Below are positions 1 to 9,152 of a stretch of DNA of 34,501 nucleotides, piece after piece. The stretch is from positions 1 to 34,501 of the forward strand of contig JALSGX010000004.1 in NCBI GenBank assembly GCA_026982535.1, read 5' to 3'. The notes beneath the pieces are model-generated. The model worked only from the letters and a program-made list of their open reading frames with translations, was not told the DNA's origin and did not search any database. The position numbers were made by a program, and so were the translations under genes. Every line of letters starts with the position of its first letter. The first letter of the stretch is position 1. The stretch is from Ghiorsea sp. (GTDB lineage Bacteria; Pseudomonadota; Zetaproteobacteria; Mariprofundales; Mariprofundaceae).

Positions 1-315
1 GATTCCTTCATAATCAATCAGGTCAAGGTCAATGGTACGCGCCCCCCAGCGTGTTTTTCGCTCTCTTCCAAGTGCTGCTTCAATGCGGTGTAGCTCGGTA
101 AGCAGAAGGGTGGGGGGAAGCGTGCTTACCACATGAACAGCCGCATTGACATAATCAGGTTGCGGGTCAGCACCTGGGAGAACCAATGCTGGGGTTTGAT
201 ATAATCTTGACTTCGCAATGATGTGGCAGCTTTGGTGTAGCATGGTAAGGGCGCACTCAAAGCTTTTTCGCACATGACCTACATTTCCACCCAGGGCAAT
301 GATGATATTGCTCAT
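1..315 (-). CDS. folK: 2-amino-4-hydroxy-6-hydroxymethyldihydropteridine pyrophosphokinase (HPPK), C-terminus cut by window edge
   Basis: Reverse-strand translation MSNIIIALGGNVGHVRKSFECAL...ADPQPDYVNAAVHV...ERKTRWGARTIDLDLIDYEG contains the HPPK signature (R-W-G-x-R-T-x-D-L-D-L). Start codon at 315. Confidence 0.9.
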   Translation of the reverse strand, partial: MSNIIIALGGNVGHVRKSFECALTMLHQSCHIIAKSRLYQTPALVLPGADPQPDYVNAAVHVVSTLPPTLLLTELHRIEAALGRERKTRWGARTIDLDLIDYEGI

Positions 316-388
316 ATATGAAACTTTGCAGTCTTTTTTGTTGAATAGCAATGTTATTTGTTTGTATCTTAGGTCAAGATTCAAGCAA

Positions 389-416
389 TTGACAGCTTGC
401 ACCATCAGGTTATGAT
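389..416 (+). promoter_or_regulatory. Sigma70-type promoter for rpmH operon (TTGACA-N16-TATGAT)
   Basis: TTGACA at 389-394 and TATGAT at 411-416, in the divergent folK/rpmH intergenic region, about 34 bp before rpmH. Confidence 0.7.
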
Positions 417-449
417 GCGCTTCCTTTTTCAAGATAGCAGGAGTCCCAA

Positions 450-584
450 ATGAGTTTTACATATAAGCCAAGTCGTATTCGTCGTGCTCGCACATGTGGT
501 TTTCGTGCTCGCATGGCAACCCGTGGTGGTCGCGCAATACTTAACCGCCGTCGTGCCAAAGGTCGCAAGCGTCTATCTGCATAA
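450..584 (+). CDS. rpmH: 50S ribosomal protein L34
   Basis: Translation [44 protein letters not shown] is canonical L34; SD-like GCAGGAG upstream. Not in the supplied ORF track because it is short. Confidence 0.97.
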   Translation: MSFTYKPSRIRRARTCGFRARMATRGGRAILNRRRAKGRKRLSA

Positions 585-610
585 ATACCGACTTTCCTCG
601 CAAGTTTCGC

Positions 611-916
611 TTGGTTAGCAAGGCAGACTTTGCGCGCATGAAGCAAGGTAAACGCTTTAAGATTTTTGGTTTGAATTTCATTGTAGCCCCAAACGATTAT
701 AACCATGCTCGTTTGGGGTTTGCCGTTTCTGCAAAATATGGTCGCGCGGTACAGCGCAATCGGCTTAAACGGTGTTTAAGAAGTGCCTTCCGCCAACACC
801 ATATTCGTGATAAATCTGTAGATATTCTTGCTATTCCTACTCCTCAGCTCCAAACCAAACAGGTGTCAGAACAAGGCATAAGAGCTTGTTTTGATGCCTT
901 GATTCAACGCTGCTAG
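611..916 (+). CDS. rnpA: Ribonuclease P protein component (start codon uncertain; homology extends upstream of 611)
   Basis: [16 protein letters not shown]...[26 protein letters not shown] is an RnpA pattern including R-N-R-L-K-R; located between rpmH and yidD. Confidence 0.93.
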   Translation: MVSKADFARMKQGKRFKIFGLNFIVAPNDYNHARLGFAVSAKYGRAVQRNRLKRCLRSAFRQHHIRDKSVDILAIPTPQLQTKQVSEQGIRACFDALIQRC

Positions 917-917
917 T

Positions 918-1130
918 ATGCGCTGGCTGTTGATTAAGGTCATACAGTTTTATCGCTATGTGATTTCACCCATGCTGCCTTCGCGCTGTCGGTTTATGCC
1001 AACATGCTCTGAATATGCGATAGAAGCCTTGCAAACATATGGTGTCATCAAAGGGGGATGGTTGGCGCTGAAACGCATTCTCCGTTGCCATCCTTTCTCA
1101 TCATGTCATGGTTACGACCCGCTGCCATAG
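918..1130 (+). CDS. yidD: Membrane protein insertion efficiency factor YidD
   Basis: 70 aa; [26 protein letters not shown]...[14 protein letters not shown]...GYDPLP is characteristic. Confidence 0.95.
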   Translation: MRWLLIKVIQFYRYVISPMLPSRCRFMPTCSEYAIEALQTYGVIKGGWLALKRILRCHPFSSCHGYDPLP

Positions 1131-1171
1131 CAACTTCTTTTCAATACTTCAAATGATACAGGACTTATGGA

Positions 1172-2749
1172 ATGGATAACAAAAACCTTATTTTAGCATT
1201 TGCGCTCTCCATGGGCGTGTTATTGGGTTGGAACTGGATTTTTCCACCGCAACCTCCAGCATCGCAACAAGCTAAACAAACAACAGAGAGCAGCACATCG
1301 GACAAGGTATCCTCTACAATCAGTCAGGTGCAGCAGGAACAAACCAGTGATTCCACACAGCCTCAAAGCCAAGTGATCAGCACTGAGAAAATCAAGACAT
1401 TTGGCAATGATGTGCTTGAATTAACAGTAAACGCCAAAGGTTGGGTGACCGATGCTGTACTTTTGGATTATCAGGTGTCGTTGGACAACCCTGAAAACAT
1501 CAAGCCGCTCACCAGTGGTGATTTTCATGAAGCGTATATTAACAGTGGTGTTGTTGGACAAAAGCTGGTTGAACCCTTTAAGTTGGTTTCACTGGTTGAG
1601 CAAGGTCAAAAAACCATTGCGTCATTTGAAGGTAAGTTAGGCGATGGTTATATCTGGCAGCGTACCTACACCCTGGAGCAAGGTTCATATTTGGTGCATG
1701 TGGTTGACCGCCTTAAAGGCGGAGCTGGGCTTAAGCTTTATCGGCAAGTTGTAGAAAAAAACCCACTTTCTGAAAGCATCAGTACCTATAATGAACATAT
1801 AGGGCCCGTTGGCTACTTTGATGGCAAACTCTTTGAAGTGGGCTATGATGAGCTTGATGAATCGGGAGCCAAGAAGCTTGCGGCCTTGGGTGGTTGGACG
1901 GGTATGATGACGCGTTATTTTATATCGGCTATTTATGGCGAAGATCAAGATGAAAGCTATCGTTACTACTATCGCGGTGATGGTCGCGCCTATCAAGCGG
2001 GTATGATCAACGATGGTGTGGTGGATCAAGGAGACATGGTCTTTACCAACAACATATATATTGGACCGAAATCTGTTCCGATTCTTGAGAAGCTGGGTGT
2101 TGGCTTGGAGCGCAGTGTTGATTTTGGTTGGTTCACGGTTATTGCTGAGCCGATGCACCAAATCATGCTGTGGATGAATCAGTATGTGTCCAACTTTGGT
2201 GTTATTATCATTTTAATGGTTATAGCACTTAAAATTATTCTTTTCATGCCAACACAAAGCAGCTATCGCTCCATGGCAGCCATGCGCAAACTTCATCCTG
2301 AGATGATGCGCCTTAAAGATCGTTATGGTGATGATCGGGCAAAAATGGGGCAAGAGGTCATGGCATTATACAAAAAGCATAAAGTCAACCCACTGGGTGG
2401 CTGTTTGCCTATTTTAATGCAGATGCCTATTTTCTTTGCGCTGTATAAAGTACTTCTGATTTCCATCGAGCTTCGTCAGGCTCCTTTTTATGGCTGGATT
2501 CAAGATTTGTCTGCACAAGACCCATATTTTGTGCTTCCTATCTTGATGGGTATTTCCATGTATATTCAAATGCGCTTAAACCCGCAGCCAACAGACCCGA
2601 TTCAGGCCAAGGTTATGCAGTTTTTACCCATTATGATGACAGTACTCTTCTTGTTCTTCCCTGCAGGTTTGGTTTTATACTGGGTTGTTAATAATATCCT
2701 TTCTATCATCCAGCAGCGCATGGTGATGAAAAGCATGAATGTTGACTGA
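1172..2749 (+). CDS. yidC: Membrane protein insertase YidC/Oxa1
   Basis: 525 aa; N-terminal TM, periplasmic domain, C-terminal NPLGGCLPILMQMPIFFALYKVL...FPAGLVLYWVVNNILSIIQQ. Confidence 0.97.
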   Translation: MDNKNLILAFALSMGVLLGWNWIFPPQPPASQQAKQTTESSTSDKVSSTISQVQQEQTSDSTQPQSQVISTEKIKTFGNDVLELTVNAKGWVTDAVLLDYQVSLDNPENIKPLTSGDFHEAYINSGVVGQKLVEPFKLVSLVEQGQKTIASFEGKLGDGYIWQRTYTLEQGSYLVHVVDRLKGGAGLKLYRQVVEKNPLSESISTYNEHIGPVGYFDGKLFEVGYDELDESGAKKLAALGGWTGMMTRYFISAIYGEDQDESYRYYYRGDGRAYQAGMINDGVVDQGDMVFTNNIYIGPKSVPILEKLGVGLERSVDFGWFTVIAEPMHQIMLWMNQYVSNFGVIIILMVIALKIILFMPTQSSYRSMAAMRKLHPEMMRLKDRYGDDRAKMGQEVMALYKKHKVNPLGGCLPILMQMPIFFALYKVLLISIELRQAPFYGWIQDLSAQDPYFVLPILMGISMYIQMRLNPQPTDPIQAKVMQFLPIMMTVLFLFFPAGLVLYWVVNNILSIIQQRMVMKSMNVD

Positions 2750-4067
2750 TACGATTGCCGCTATAGCCACCCCACAAGGGCGGGGTGGTATTGGTATTAT
2801 TCGTATATCTGGACCTCAAGCGTCGGATATTGCGCGCAAACTTTGTCAACGCGATAAACCATTTACACCGCGTTATGCCCACTTCCAGCATTGGTATGAT
2901 GATCAAGGTGATACCATAGACCATGGCATAACCATTTTTTTTGACGGGAAGCAGTCTTATACTGGGGAAGATACTGTAGAGCTTCAAGCGCATGGTAGCC
3001 CTATGCTACTTCAGGCATTGTTTGAACGAACATTAGCGCTTGGCTGCCGCCCTGCTGAGGCGGGTGAATTTACCCGCCGAGCAGTAGAGCATGGCAAGAT
3101 TGACTTATCCCAAGCTGAGGCCGTAGCCGCTTGCATTGATGCGGCCACTTTAAGAGCTGCTAAACAAGCCCAGAAACAACTGGATGGTGCTTTGGGGCGC
3201 CGTATATCGCAGTACATGGAAGACTTAACATCAGTGGTGGCACATGTGGAAGCATGCTTGGATTTTCCTGAAGATGAAGTACCAGCATTATTCTATGACC
3301 AATTGCGCAACCGCGTTGAAACAGAACTTGTTGCCCCCATTCAGCATCAGCTCAACAGTAAGCTTGGTGAGCGTTTATTTGAAGGTGCAACGGTTGCTAT
3401 TGTTGGCGAGCCCAATGTAGGCAAATCAAGCCTTCTTAATGCTTTATCGGGTCGAGACAGAGCTATTGTCACAGATATTGCAGGTACCACCCGTGATACG
3501 CTGGAAGTGGATTTTGAAGTGCATGGTATTCCCGTTCGTTTGGTTGATACAGCAGGGTTGAGAAACACAGATGATGTGGTGGAGCAAGAAGGTGTAAAGC
3601 GTGCCAAATCTGCCGCAGAAACAGCAGACTTAATCATTTTTGTTGCGGATGTGACACGCCCAGAAACATGGAACCCTGACCCCCATTTTGGGGAATTAAA
3701 CATTCAATTAAAAGTTATGAACAAAATGGATCAAGTGGATCAAGTCAATATCAAAGGCTTTTTACCTTTATCCACCAAGAATCACCAAGGCTTGGATGCG
3801 TTGGTCAATACCATGGCACAATGTTTGGGCGATGTGAATTTGGCGGATGAAGCGGCTATGGTCACATCCGCGCGCCATCGCGCAGCCTTGGAAGCATCAC
3901 TAACCCATATTCAAGCGGGGTTAGCCATGCTTGGGCGCGAAGATATGATAGATTTAACTGCCATGGAATGGCGCAGCGCATGGTCTGCCTTGGGTGAAAT
4001 TCTTGGTATTGGCGATGTGGAATTGATTTTGGATCGAGTATTTTCTGAGTTCTGTATTGGTAAATAG
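2739..4067 (+). CDS. mnmE: tRNA uridine-5-carboxymethylaminomethyl modification GTPase MnmE/TrmE
   Basis: DTIAAIATPQGRGGIGIIRISG; G1 GEPNVGKSSLLNAL; DTAGLR; C-terminal FCIGK. Start overlaps end of yidC. Confidence 0.97.
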   Translation: MLTDTIAAIATPQGRGGIGIIRISGPQASDIARKLCQRDKPFTPRYAHFQHWYDDQGDTIDHGITIFFDGKQSYTGEDTVELQAHGSPMLLQALFERTLALGCRPAEAGEFTRRAVEHGKIDLSQAEAVAACIDAATLRAAKQAQKQLDGALGRRISQYMEDLTSVVAHVEACLDFPEDEVPALFYDQLRNRVETELVAPIQHQLNSKLGERLFEGATVAIVGEPNVGKSSLLNALSGRDRAIVTDIAGTTRDTLEVDFEVHGIPVRLVDTAGLRNTDDVVEQEGVKRAKSAAETADLIIFVADVTRPETWNPDPHFGELNIQLKVMNKMDQVDQVNIKGFLPLSTKNHQGLDALVNTMAQCLGDVNLADEAAMVTSARHRAALEASLTHIQAGLAMLGREDMIDLTAMEWRSAWSALGEILGIGDVELILDRVFSEFCIGK

Positions 4068-4137
4068 AGCTTCCTCGAAAGTATCCCCTTGAGCCTCGTG
4101 TAGCTATCGTAAAGGTGTTCCACTTTGCGGCACTTCC

Positions 4138-4155
4138 TGTAGCATCAATGCTACA
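4138..4155. repeat. Short perfect inverted repeat TGTAGCAT-CA-ATGCTACA
   Basis: Read directly; lies in the convergent mnmE / 4257-4775 intergenic region. Confidence 0.6.
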
Positions 4156-4256
4156 ACCCCGCAAACCATGCGCAAACCTTTTGCAGTTCATACGCCTGAA
4201 ACCTGCTTCCGATTTGGCAAGGTTTACACAGAACTTTTGTTTGGCGTTGAACCTGC

Positions 4257-4775
4257 TTAGAACTTATCAACACTCACATTGGCATAAAAAGCAATGCCTG
4301 TTGCCTGATCCTCATCCAACATAAACCACCCATCAAAGCCTTGCGCGGTGTCTGGAACATTGGTGTGTGGAATAACCAATGTGGTTCTTAGGTCTTTATT
4401 TTCACCCACTTGGATAATGCGGCATATACCTCCCAGCAGGTAGGATGATTCATCCCCTACACTTTCATCTTTGAAGCTTAATTGGCAGTCCACACCGAAG
4501 TCTCCGAGCTGACCATTGTTGTCGCGAAGTACGCTGGTTTGCAAGGTAATAACATCACCATCCACAGCACCTGTCGTATGTACAAGTGCCAACACTTGAG
4601 AACCCTCCATTGCAGCAATAAAATCGCTAAACTTACCTTCAACAATAGCTTCAAATTCAAAATCCGGGCTCACCTTTTGAAATGCGGCAAAGTTTACATT
4701 TCGCATCTCTTCAGATACACCTAGGCTGGGGATCAGGGTGAAAATCAATAAGATATATTTAAGCATAACTACCAC
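4257..4775 (-). CDS. Small exported protein of unknown function
   Basis: 172 aa with N-terminal hydrophobic signal segment (MLKYILLIFTLIPSLGVS). No family recognised. Confidence 0.7.
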   Translation of the reverse strand: MVVMLKYILLIFTLIPSLGVSEEMRNVNFAAFQKVSPDFEFEAIVEGKFSDFIAAMEGSQVLALVHTTGAVDGDVITLQTSVLRDNNGQLGDFGVDCQLSFKDESVGDESSYLLGGICRIIQVGENKDLRTTLVIPHTNVPDTAQGFDGWFMLDEDQATGIAFYANVSVDKF

Positions 4776-4813
4776 CTCTCGTTTCCCAAGCTTAGCTTTC
4801 AGGGCTTATATAA

Positions 4814-5413
4814 TCAATGGTGACTTGCATCACCAACGCGCTTGCTTGTGAGCAGTTGATGAATGACCTCCACATATATGGCATGCTCTTTTTCCTGTAT
4901 GCGTTGATGCAGATCGTGCCATGAGTCACTGTCCAGCACGGGTACACAGGCTTGCGCAAGAATTTCACCACTGTCCAGTTCCTCATTGACCCTGTGTACG
5001 GTACAACCTGAAACTTTGACACCTGCCTTGAGCGCATCGCCTACAGCATCAGCACCCTTGAATGCGGGCAATAGCGAAGGGTGGATATTGATGATTTGAT
5101 GAGGGAAAGTATGGATGAACTCGGGAGATAAGATACGCATATAACCTGCTAACACAATCAATGCACAGTTTGACTTTTTGATTTCCTTAGCACATGCCAA
5201 GTCATAAGCTGCTCGGCTGTCATACTCTTTAGGATTGAGATACAACACCCGTGGCACACCTGCGTTTCTGGCAATTTGCAATGCGCCAGCATCAGCTTTG
5301 TTCGAAATAACCACCTCAACTTGTGCGGCACATTGACCCTGGGCAATGGCATCCAGAATCACTTGCAAATTGCTACCTTTTCCCGATGCCATCACGGCAA
5401 TTTTATGATTCAT
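4814..5413 (-). CDS. purN: Phosphoribosylglycinamide formyltransferase
   Basis: MASGKGSNLQVILDAI...VLAGYMRILSPEFI...IINIHPSLLPAFKG...SGCTVHRVNEELDSGEIL. Confidence 0.97.
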   Translation of the reverse strand: MNHKIAVMASGKGSNLQVILDAIAQGQCAAQVEVVISNKADAGALQIARNAGVPRVLYLNPKEYDSRAAYDLACAKEIKKSNCALIVLAGYMRILSPEFIHTFPHQIINIHPSLLPAFKGADAVGDALKAGVKVSGCTVHRVNEELDSGEILAQACVPVLDSDSWHDLHQRIQEKEHAIYVEVIHQLLTSKRVGDASHH

Positions 5414-5480
5414 GTTTTTTTACCATACCTTATATCACGCATTCACCAGCAAAAAATCTCTTGTGTATGTGCAGCCAAGC

Positions 5481-6275
5481 TTAAAGTTTAACCAACACAC
5501 GAATAATTCGCCGTGGATCTGCTTCCTGAATCAGTATATCCAGACCCGAAATCGTCACGCGTTCACCACGCCTGGGGATGCGACCAAGCTCATGAATGAT
5601 CAGCCCAGCAACTGTATCGTAGTCTCCCTCAGGTAAACGCTTGCCCAAAGCCGCTGCCAAATCTTCAATATGGGCGCGCGCGACAACTTCGATGCTTCCA
5701 TCTTCATGGATGTGAATATCTGATACTTCGGCGGTGTTATCTTCTGCAATTGCACCAACAATTTCTTCCAGCAGGTCGGACAGTGTTACAATACCCGCTG
5801 TGCCACCAAACTCATCTTGCACAATGGCAATATGACTGCCTTCACGCATTTCAGAAATGAGCCCTGCCACCCGTTGAAGCTCTGATACTTTTTGGCATGG
5901 GCGCAGCATATCTTGAAGCACAATAGGTTCATTGCGAATTTTTTTGGCAAACAAATCCCACAAATGAACAACACCTACAATATGGTCAAGGTCACCATCC
6001 ATGACAGGTAAGCGAGTAACCGTGGCATTCAAAATGGCTTGCTCTAATGCTTCATCAGAGATATGAATATCAATGGCTGTGATATGTGAACGGGGGGTCA
6101 TAATTTCACGCACGCGTGTATCATGAAACTCAACAGCCTGCACCAACATCCGCCGCTGCTCATCTGAACGAATAAAGGGTGCATTTTGCACAATATCCAG
6201 CAGTTCTTCTTCCGTTTGCCCGGGGCGTAGCCAGCTTAATATTTTTTTGCGCAGTTTTTCCTTGAGTTGAGACAT
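5481..6275 (-). CDS. corC: CBS-domain CorC/HlyC-family transporter-associated protein
   Basis: REIMTPRSHITAID, two CBS repeats, VQDEFGGTAGIVTLSDLLEEIVG, C-terminal CorC_HlyC domain; in the ybeZYX-type cluster. Confidence 0.92.
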   Translation of the reverse strand: MSQLKEKLRKKILSWLRPGQTEEELLDIVQNAPFIRSDEQRRMLVQAVEFHDTRVREIMTPRSHITAIDIHISDEALEQAILNATVTRLPVMDGDLDHIVGVVHLWDLFAKKIRNEPIVLQDMLRPCQKVSELQRVAGLISEMREGSHIAIVQDEFGGTAGIVTLSDLLEEIVGAIAEDNTAEVSDIHIHEDGSIEVVARAHIEDLAAALGKRLPEGDYDTVAGLIIHELGRIPRRGERVTISGLDILIQEADPRRIIRVLVKL

Positions 6276-6734
6276 TTAAGACCACTCTGGGTATGGTGTA
6301 TGCAAACCAAGTTTTGCCATGATTGCATTTTCCAAGCGTTGCATGTGTTCAGCTTCAACATCATTCATATGATCATAACCTAGCAAATGGAGTGTACTGT
6401 GTGCAATCAAATGATAAATATGCGCATCTTGGGCAATATTCAACCGCGCAGCTTCATCCAGCACAAAAGGTATCGCCAAAATCATATCCCCCAAGCTTTC
6501 ACTGTGGTTCAATGCTTCTGGCTCCTGCATGGGAAACGATAACACATCAGTTACTTTATCCTGATTGCGCCACTTTGCATTCAGCTGCCGCACCACAGCA
6601 TGGCTTGCAAAGCGAATACAAACGGATGGATTCTTGAATTTTTTTGCTTCAAAGCAGCTAGTTTCAACTGTGTTTTTAATCATTTCTTGCGAAAACGGCA
6701 CATCCAGACCTTCATCGACCATGACTTCAATCAT
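6276..6734 (-). CDS. ybeY: Endoribonuclease YbeY (rRNA maturation)
   Basis: NAKWRNQDKVTDVLSFP and AHSTLHLLGYDH metal site; between phoH and corC. Start refined to MIEVMVDEG. Confidence 0.93.
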   Translation of the reverse strand: MIEVMVDEGLDVPFSQEMIKNTVETSCFEAKKFKNPSVCIRFASHAVVRQLNAKWRNQDKVTDVLSFPMQEPEALNHSESLGDMILAIPFVLDEAARLNIAQDAHIYHLIAHSTLHLLGYDHMNDVEAEHMQRLENAIMAKLGLHTPYPEWS

Positions 6735-7683
6735 GTCTATCGTATGCCTGAACAATCTGCTCGACAAGGCGATGGCGAATCACATCCTTACTACCCAAGC
6801 GGCAAATGCCGACATCTTGTATATGGCTCAATACTTTTAATATTTGCAATAATCCGCTGTCTTGCTCTTGCGGTAAGTCCACTTGGGTGACATCACCAGT
6901 TACCACCATTTTTGAGCCAAAACCAAGGCGTGTTAAAAACATTTTCATTTGTGCCTTGGTGGTGTTTTGTGCTTCATCAAGAATAATAAAGGCATCATTC
7001 AGGGTGCGCCCACGCATATATGCCAATGGAGCGATTTCAATGCTTCCTTGTTCCATCAGTGCTGTCATTTTTTCCATACCCAGCATATCGGATAGGGCAT
7101 CAAAAAGTGGTCTAAGGTATGGATCGACCTTTTGCTGCAAATCACCTGGTAAAAAACCAAGGTTTTCTCCTGCTTCCACCGCAGGCCGGGTTAAAATGAT
7201 TCTTTCAACCTGCTGACTTTGCAAGGCAACCACGGCGTGCGCTACTGCCAAATAGGTTTTGCCGCAGCCTGCTGGCCCAACACCCACGGTCAATGTGTTC
7301 GTCGCAATAGACTGTAGATATTTGCGTTGGTTGGGGGTTTTGCCTTGAATATTGCGGCGGCCTGCCACCAGCGTGATAGCATTGATTTTGTCATCATATG
7401 TTTCTTCTACCATCTCACTATTTCGCAGCTCCCGTAGTACATCATCCACATCTTGTTTATCCAGGCGGCCTGTCAGCACTTGTTGCTTGAGTGTGTTGAG
7501 CGCCAACATAGCATGATTCACCTGCTCGCCCAGAATAAACCATTTGCCCATCTGCCCACGCAAGGAGACGGCAAAGGCTTCCTCAATTTGATGGATATGT
7601 TGATTATTGGGGCCACACAACAGAGCTAACGCGGCAGCATCCAGCTCGGGGCATTCAAACAAAACAGGCTCTTTAATCTTCAA
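6727..7683 (-). CDS. ybeZ: PhoH family ATPase (YbeZ)
   Basis: GPAGCGKTYLAVAHAV Walker A, RPAVEAGENLGFLPGDL, IILDEAQNTT, TGDVTQVDLP. Confidence 0.95.
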   Translation of the reverse strand: MKIKEPVLFECPELDAAALALLCGPNNQHIHQIEEAFAVSLRGQMGKWFILGEQVNHAMLALNTLKQQVLTGRLDKQDVDDVLRELRNSEMVEETYDDKINAITLVAGRRNIQGKTPNQRKYLQSIATNTLTVGVGPAGCGKTYLAVAHAVVALQSQQVERIILTRPAVEAGENLGFLPGDLQQKVDPYLRPLFDALSDMLGMEKMTALMEQGSIEIAPLAYMRGRTLNDAFIILDEAQNTTKAQMKMFLTRLGFGSKMVVTGDVTQVDLPQEQDSGLLQILKVLSHIQDVGICRLGSKDVIRHRLVEQIVQAYDRHD

Positions 7684-9043
7684 TGACTAGCTCGCCTCGC
7701 AGCGATAAATCATAAGCCTGTGTAATGTTCACGGGCAAAATATGACCAATTAAACGCGGGTTGCCTTGAAAGTGCACAATACGAAAATCAGGTGTTCTCC
7801 CGGTTAAGTCACCTTCTCGTTTGCCTTTACCTTCAACCAATACTTCTGTGGTTTTACCCACTTGCCGTGCCATGCCAAGCCTAGATTGCTCCTTGAGCAA
7901 GGCTTGCAGCCGCAATAAACGCTCTGATTTTATAGCTTCAGGCACATCATCTTCAGCTTTGGCTGCTGGTGTGCCAGGGCGTGGTGAGTATTTGAAAGAA
8001 AACGCGGAGTCAAAATGTACATGTCGCACCAAGTCCATGGTTTGCTCGAAATCTTCCTCAGTTTCACCAGGAAAGCCCACGATAAAATCAGATGACAGTG
8101 CAATATCAGGGCAATGCAAGCGTAATTCCTCAATAATGCGAATATAATCTTCTCTTGTATGCCCGCGATGCATAGCTTTGAGAATTGCATTTGAGCCAGA
8201 TTGTACGGGCAGGTGTAAATATGGCATTAACGCAGGGATTTCAGCAAAAGCTTCGCACAGCTCTGTGGTCATCTCCATGGGGTGTGATGTTGAGAAGCGC
8301 AACCTTTGCATACCTTCAAGGCTACCCACCAAATGTAGCAAGCCCGCAAAGTCCACCGCATTTCCATCCGCATCTTCAGCACGATATGCGTTAACATTCT
8401 GCCCAAGTAATGATATATCTTTCGCCCCTGCATCAATCAATTGGCGGCATTCTTCCAAAATATCTTCAGGCGGGCGGGATATTTCTGCGCCACGCGTGTA
8501 GGGCACGATACAAAAGGTGCAAAACTTATCACAACCTTCCATAATGGTGACATAGCCTGTCAAACCTTCCACCTTAGGCTTGGGAAGGTGGTCAAACTTT
8601 TCAATTTCTGGCATATCTATTTCGGTCAGGCGCACACGATTACGGCGAATCTCTTTGACCATTTCTGGTAAGCGATGGTAAGTTTGTGGACCAAAGACAA
8701 TATCCACATAAGGCGCGCGTTTCTGAATTCGCTCACCTTCCTGTTGCCCCACGCAGCCACCTACGCCAATGATTAAATCTGGGCGTTTGTCTTTGAGCAG
8801 CTTGTATCGTCCAAGCTCGGAATATACTTTGTTTTCCGCGCCATCTCGAATTGAGCAGGTATTCATCAGGATGACATCAGCATCACGAGGTTCATCCACA
8901 ATGCGCAAGCCATAAGCTTGTTGCATCAAATCACTCATGCGTGAGGAATCATAAACATTCATGGCACAGCCATAAGTTTTGATAAATAAAGTATCTAAAC
9001 TTTTGAGTTTGCTCTTTTTGTTGGATGTTTCAATGGTTTGCAT
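7673..9043 (-). CDS. miaB: tRNA-2-methylthio-N6-dimethylallyladenosine synthase MiaB
   Basis: TYGCAMNVYDS, GCDKFCTFCIVPYTRG radical SAM motif, TRAM domain at the C-terminus. Confidence 0.97.
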   Translation of the reverse strand: MQTIETSNKKSKLKSLDTLFIKTYGCAMNVYDSSRMSDLMQQAYGLRIVDEPRDADVILMNTCSIRDGAENKVYSELGRYKLLKDKRPDLIIGVGGCVGQQEGERIQKRAPYVDIVFGPQTYHRLPEMVKEIRRNRVRLTEIDMPEIEKFDHLPKPKVEGLTGYVTIMEGCDKFCTFCIVPYTRGAEISRPPEDILEECRQLIDAGAKDISLLGQNVNAYRAEDADGNAVDFAGLLHLVGSLEGMQRLRFSTSHPMEMTTELCEAFAEIPALMPYLHLPVQSGSNAILKAMHRGHTREDYIRIIEELRLHCPDIALSSDFIVGFPGETEEDFEQTMDLVRHVHFDSAFSFKYSPRPGTPAAKAEDDVPEAIKSERLLRLQALLKEQSRLGMARQVGKTTEVLVEGKGKREGDLTGRTPDFRIVHFQGNPRLIGHILPVNITQAYDLSLRGELVIED

Positions 9044-9152
9044 TGCGGCAATGCTAAAAGGCTATATGACTTTGTGCAATAAACCCTTGAGCTTTACACG
9101 ACTAAAAGCACGGTATGATTGTTATATATTCATAGATAATAACGCATCGCAA

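Noticed and set aside
410-706. Minus-strand 98-aa ORF across rpmH/rnpA
   Set aside because: Antisense shadow of the highly basic rpmH gene; no independent support.
1-1130. Replication origin near rpmH-rnpA
   Set aside because: No dnaA/dnaN and no DnaA-box cluster seen; folK is the divergent neighbour, so oriC cannot be supported here.
1685-2161. Minus-strand 158-aa ORF within yidC
   Set aside because: Fully antisense to a well-supported CDS; low-complexity composition typical of shadow ORFs.
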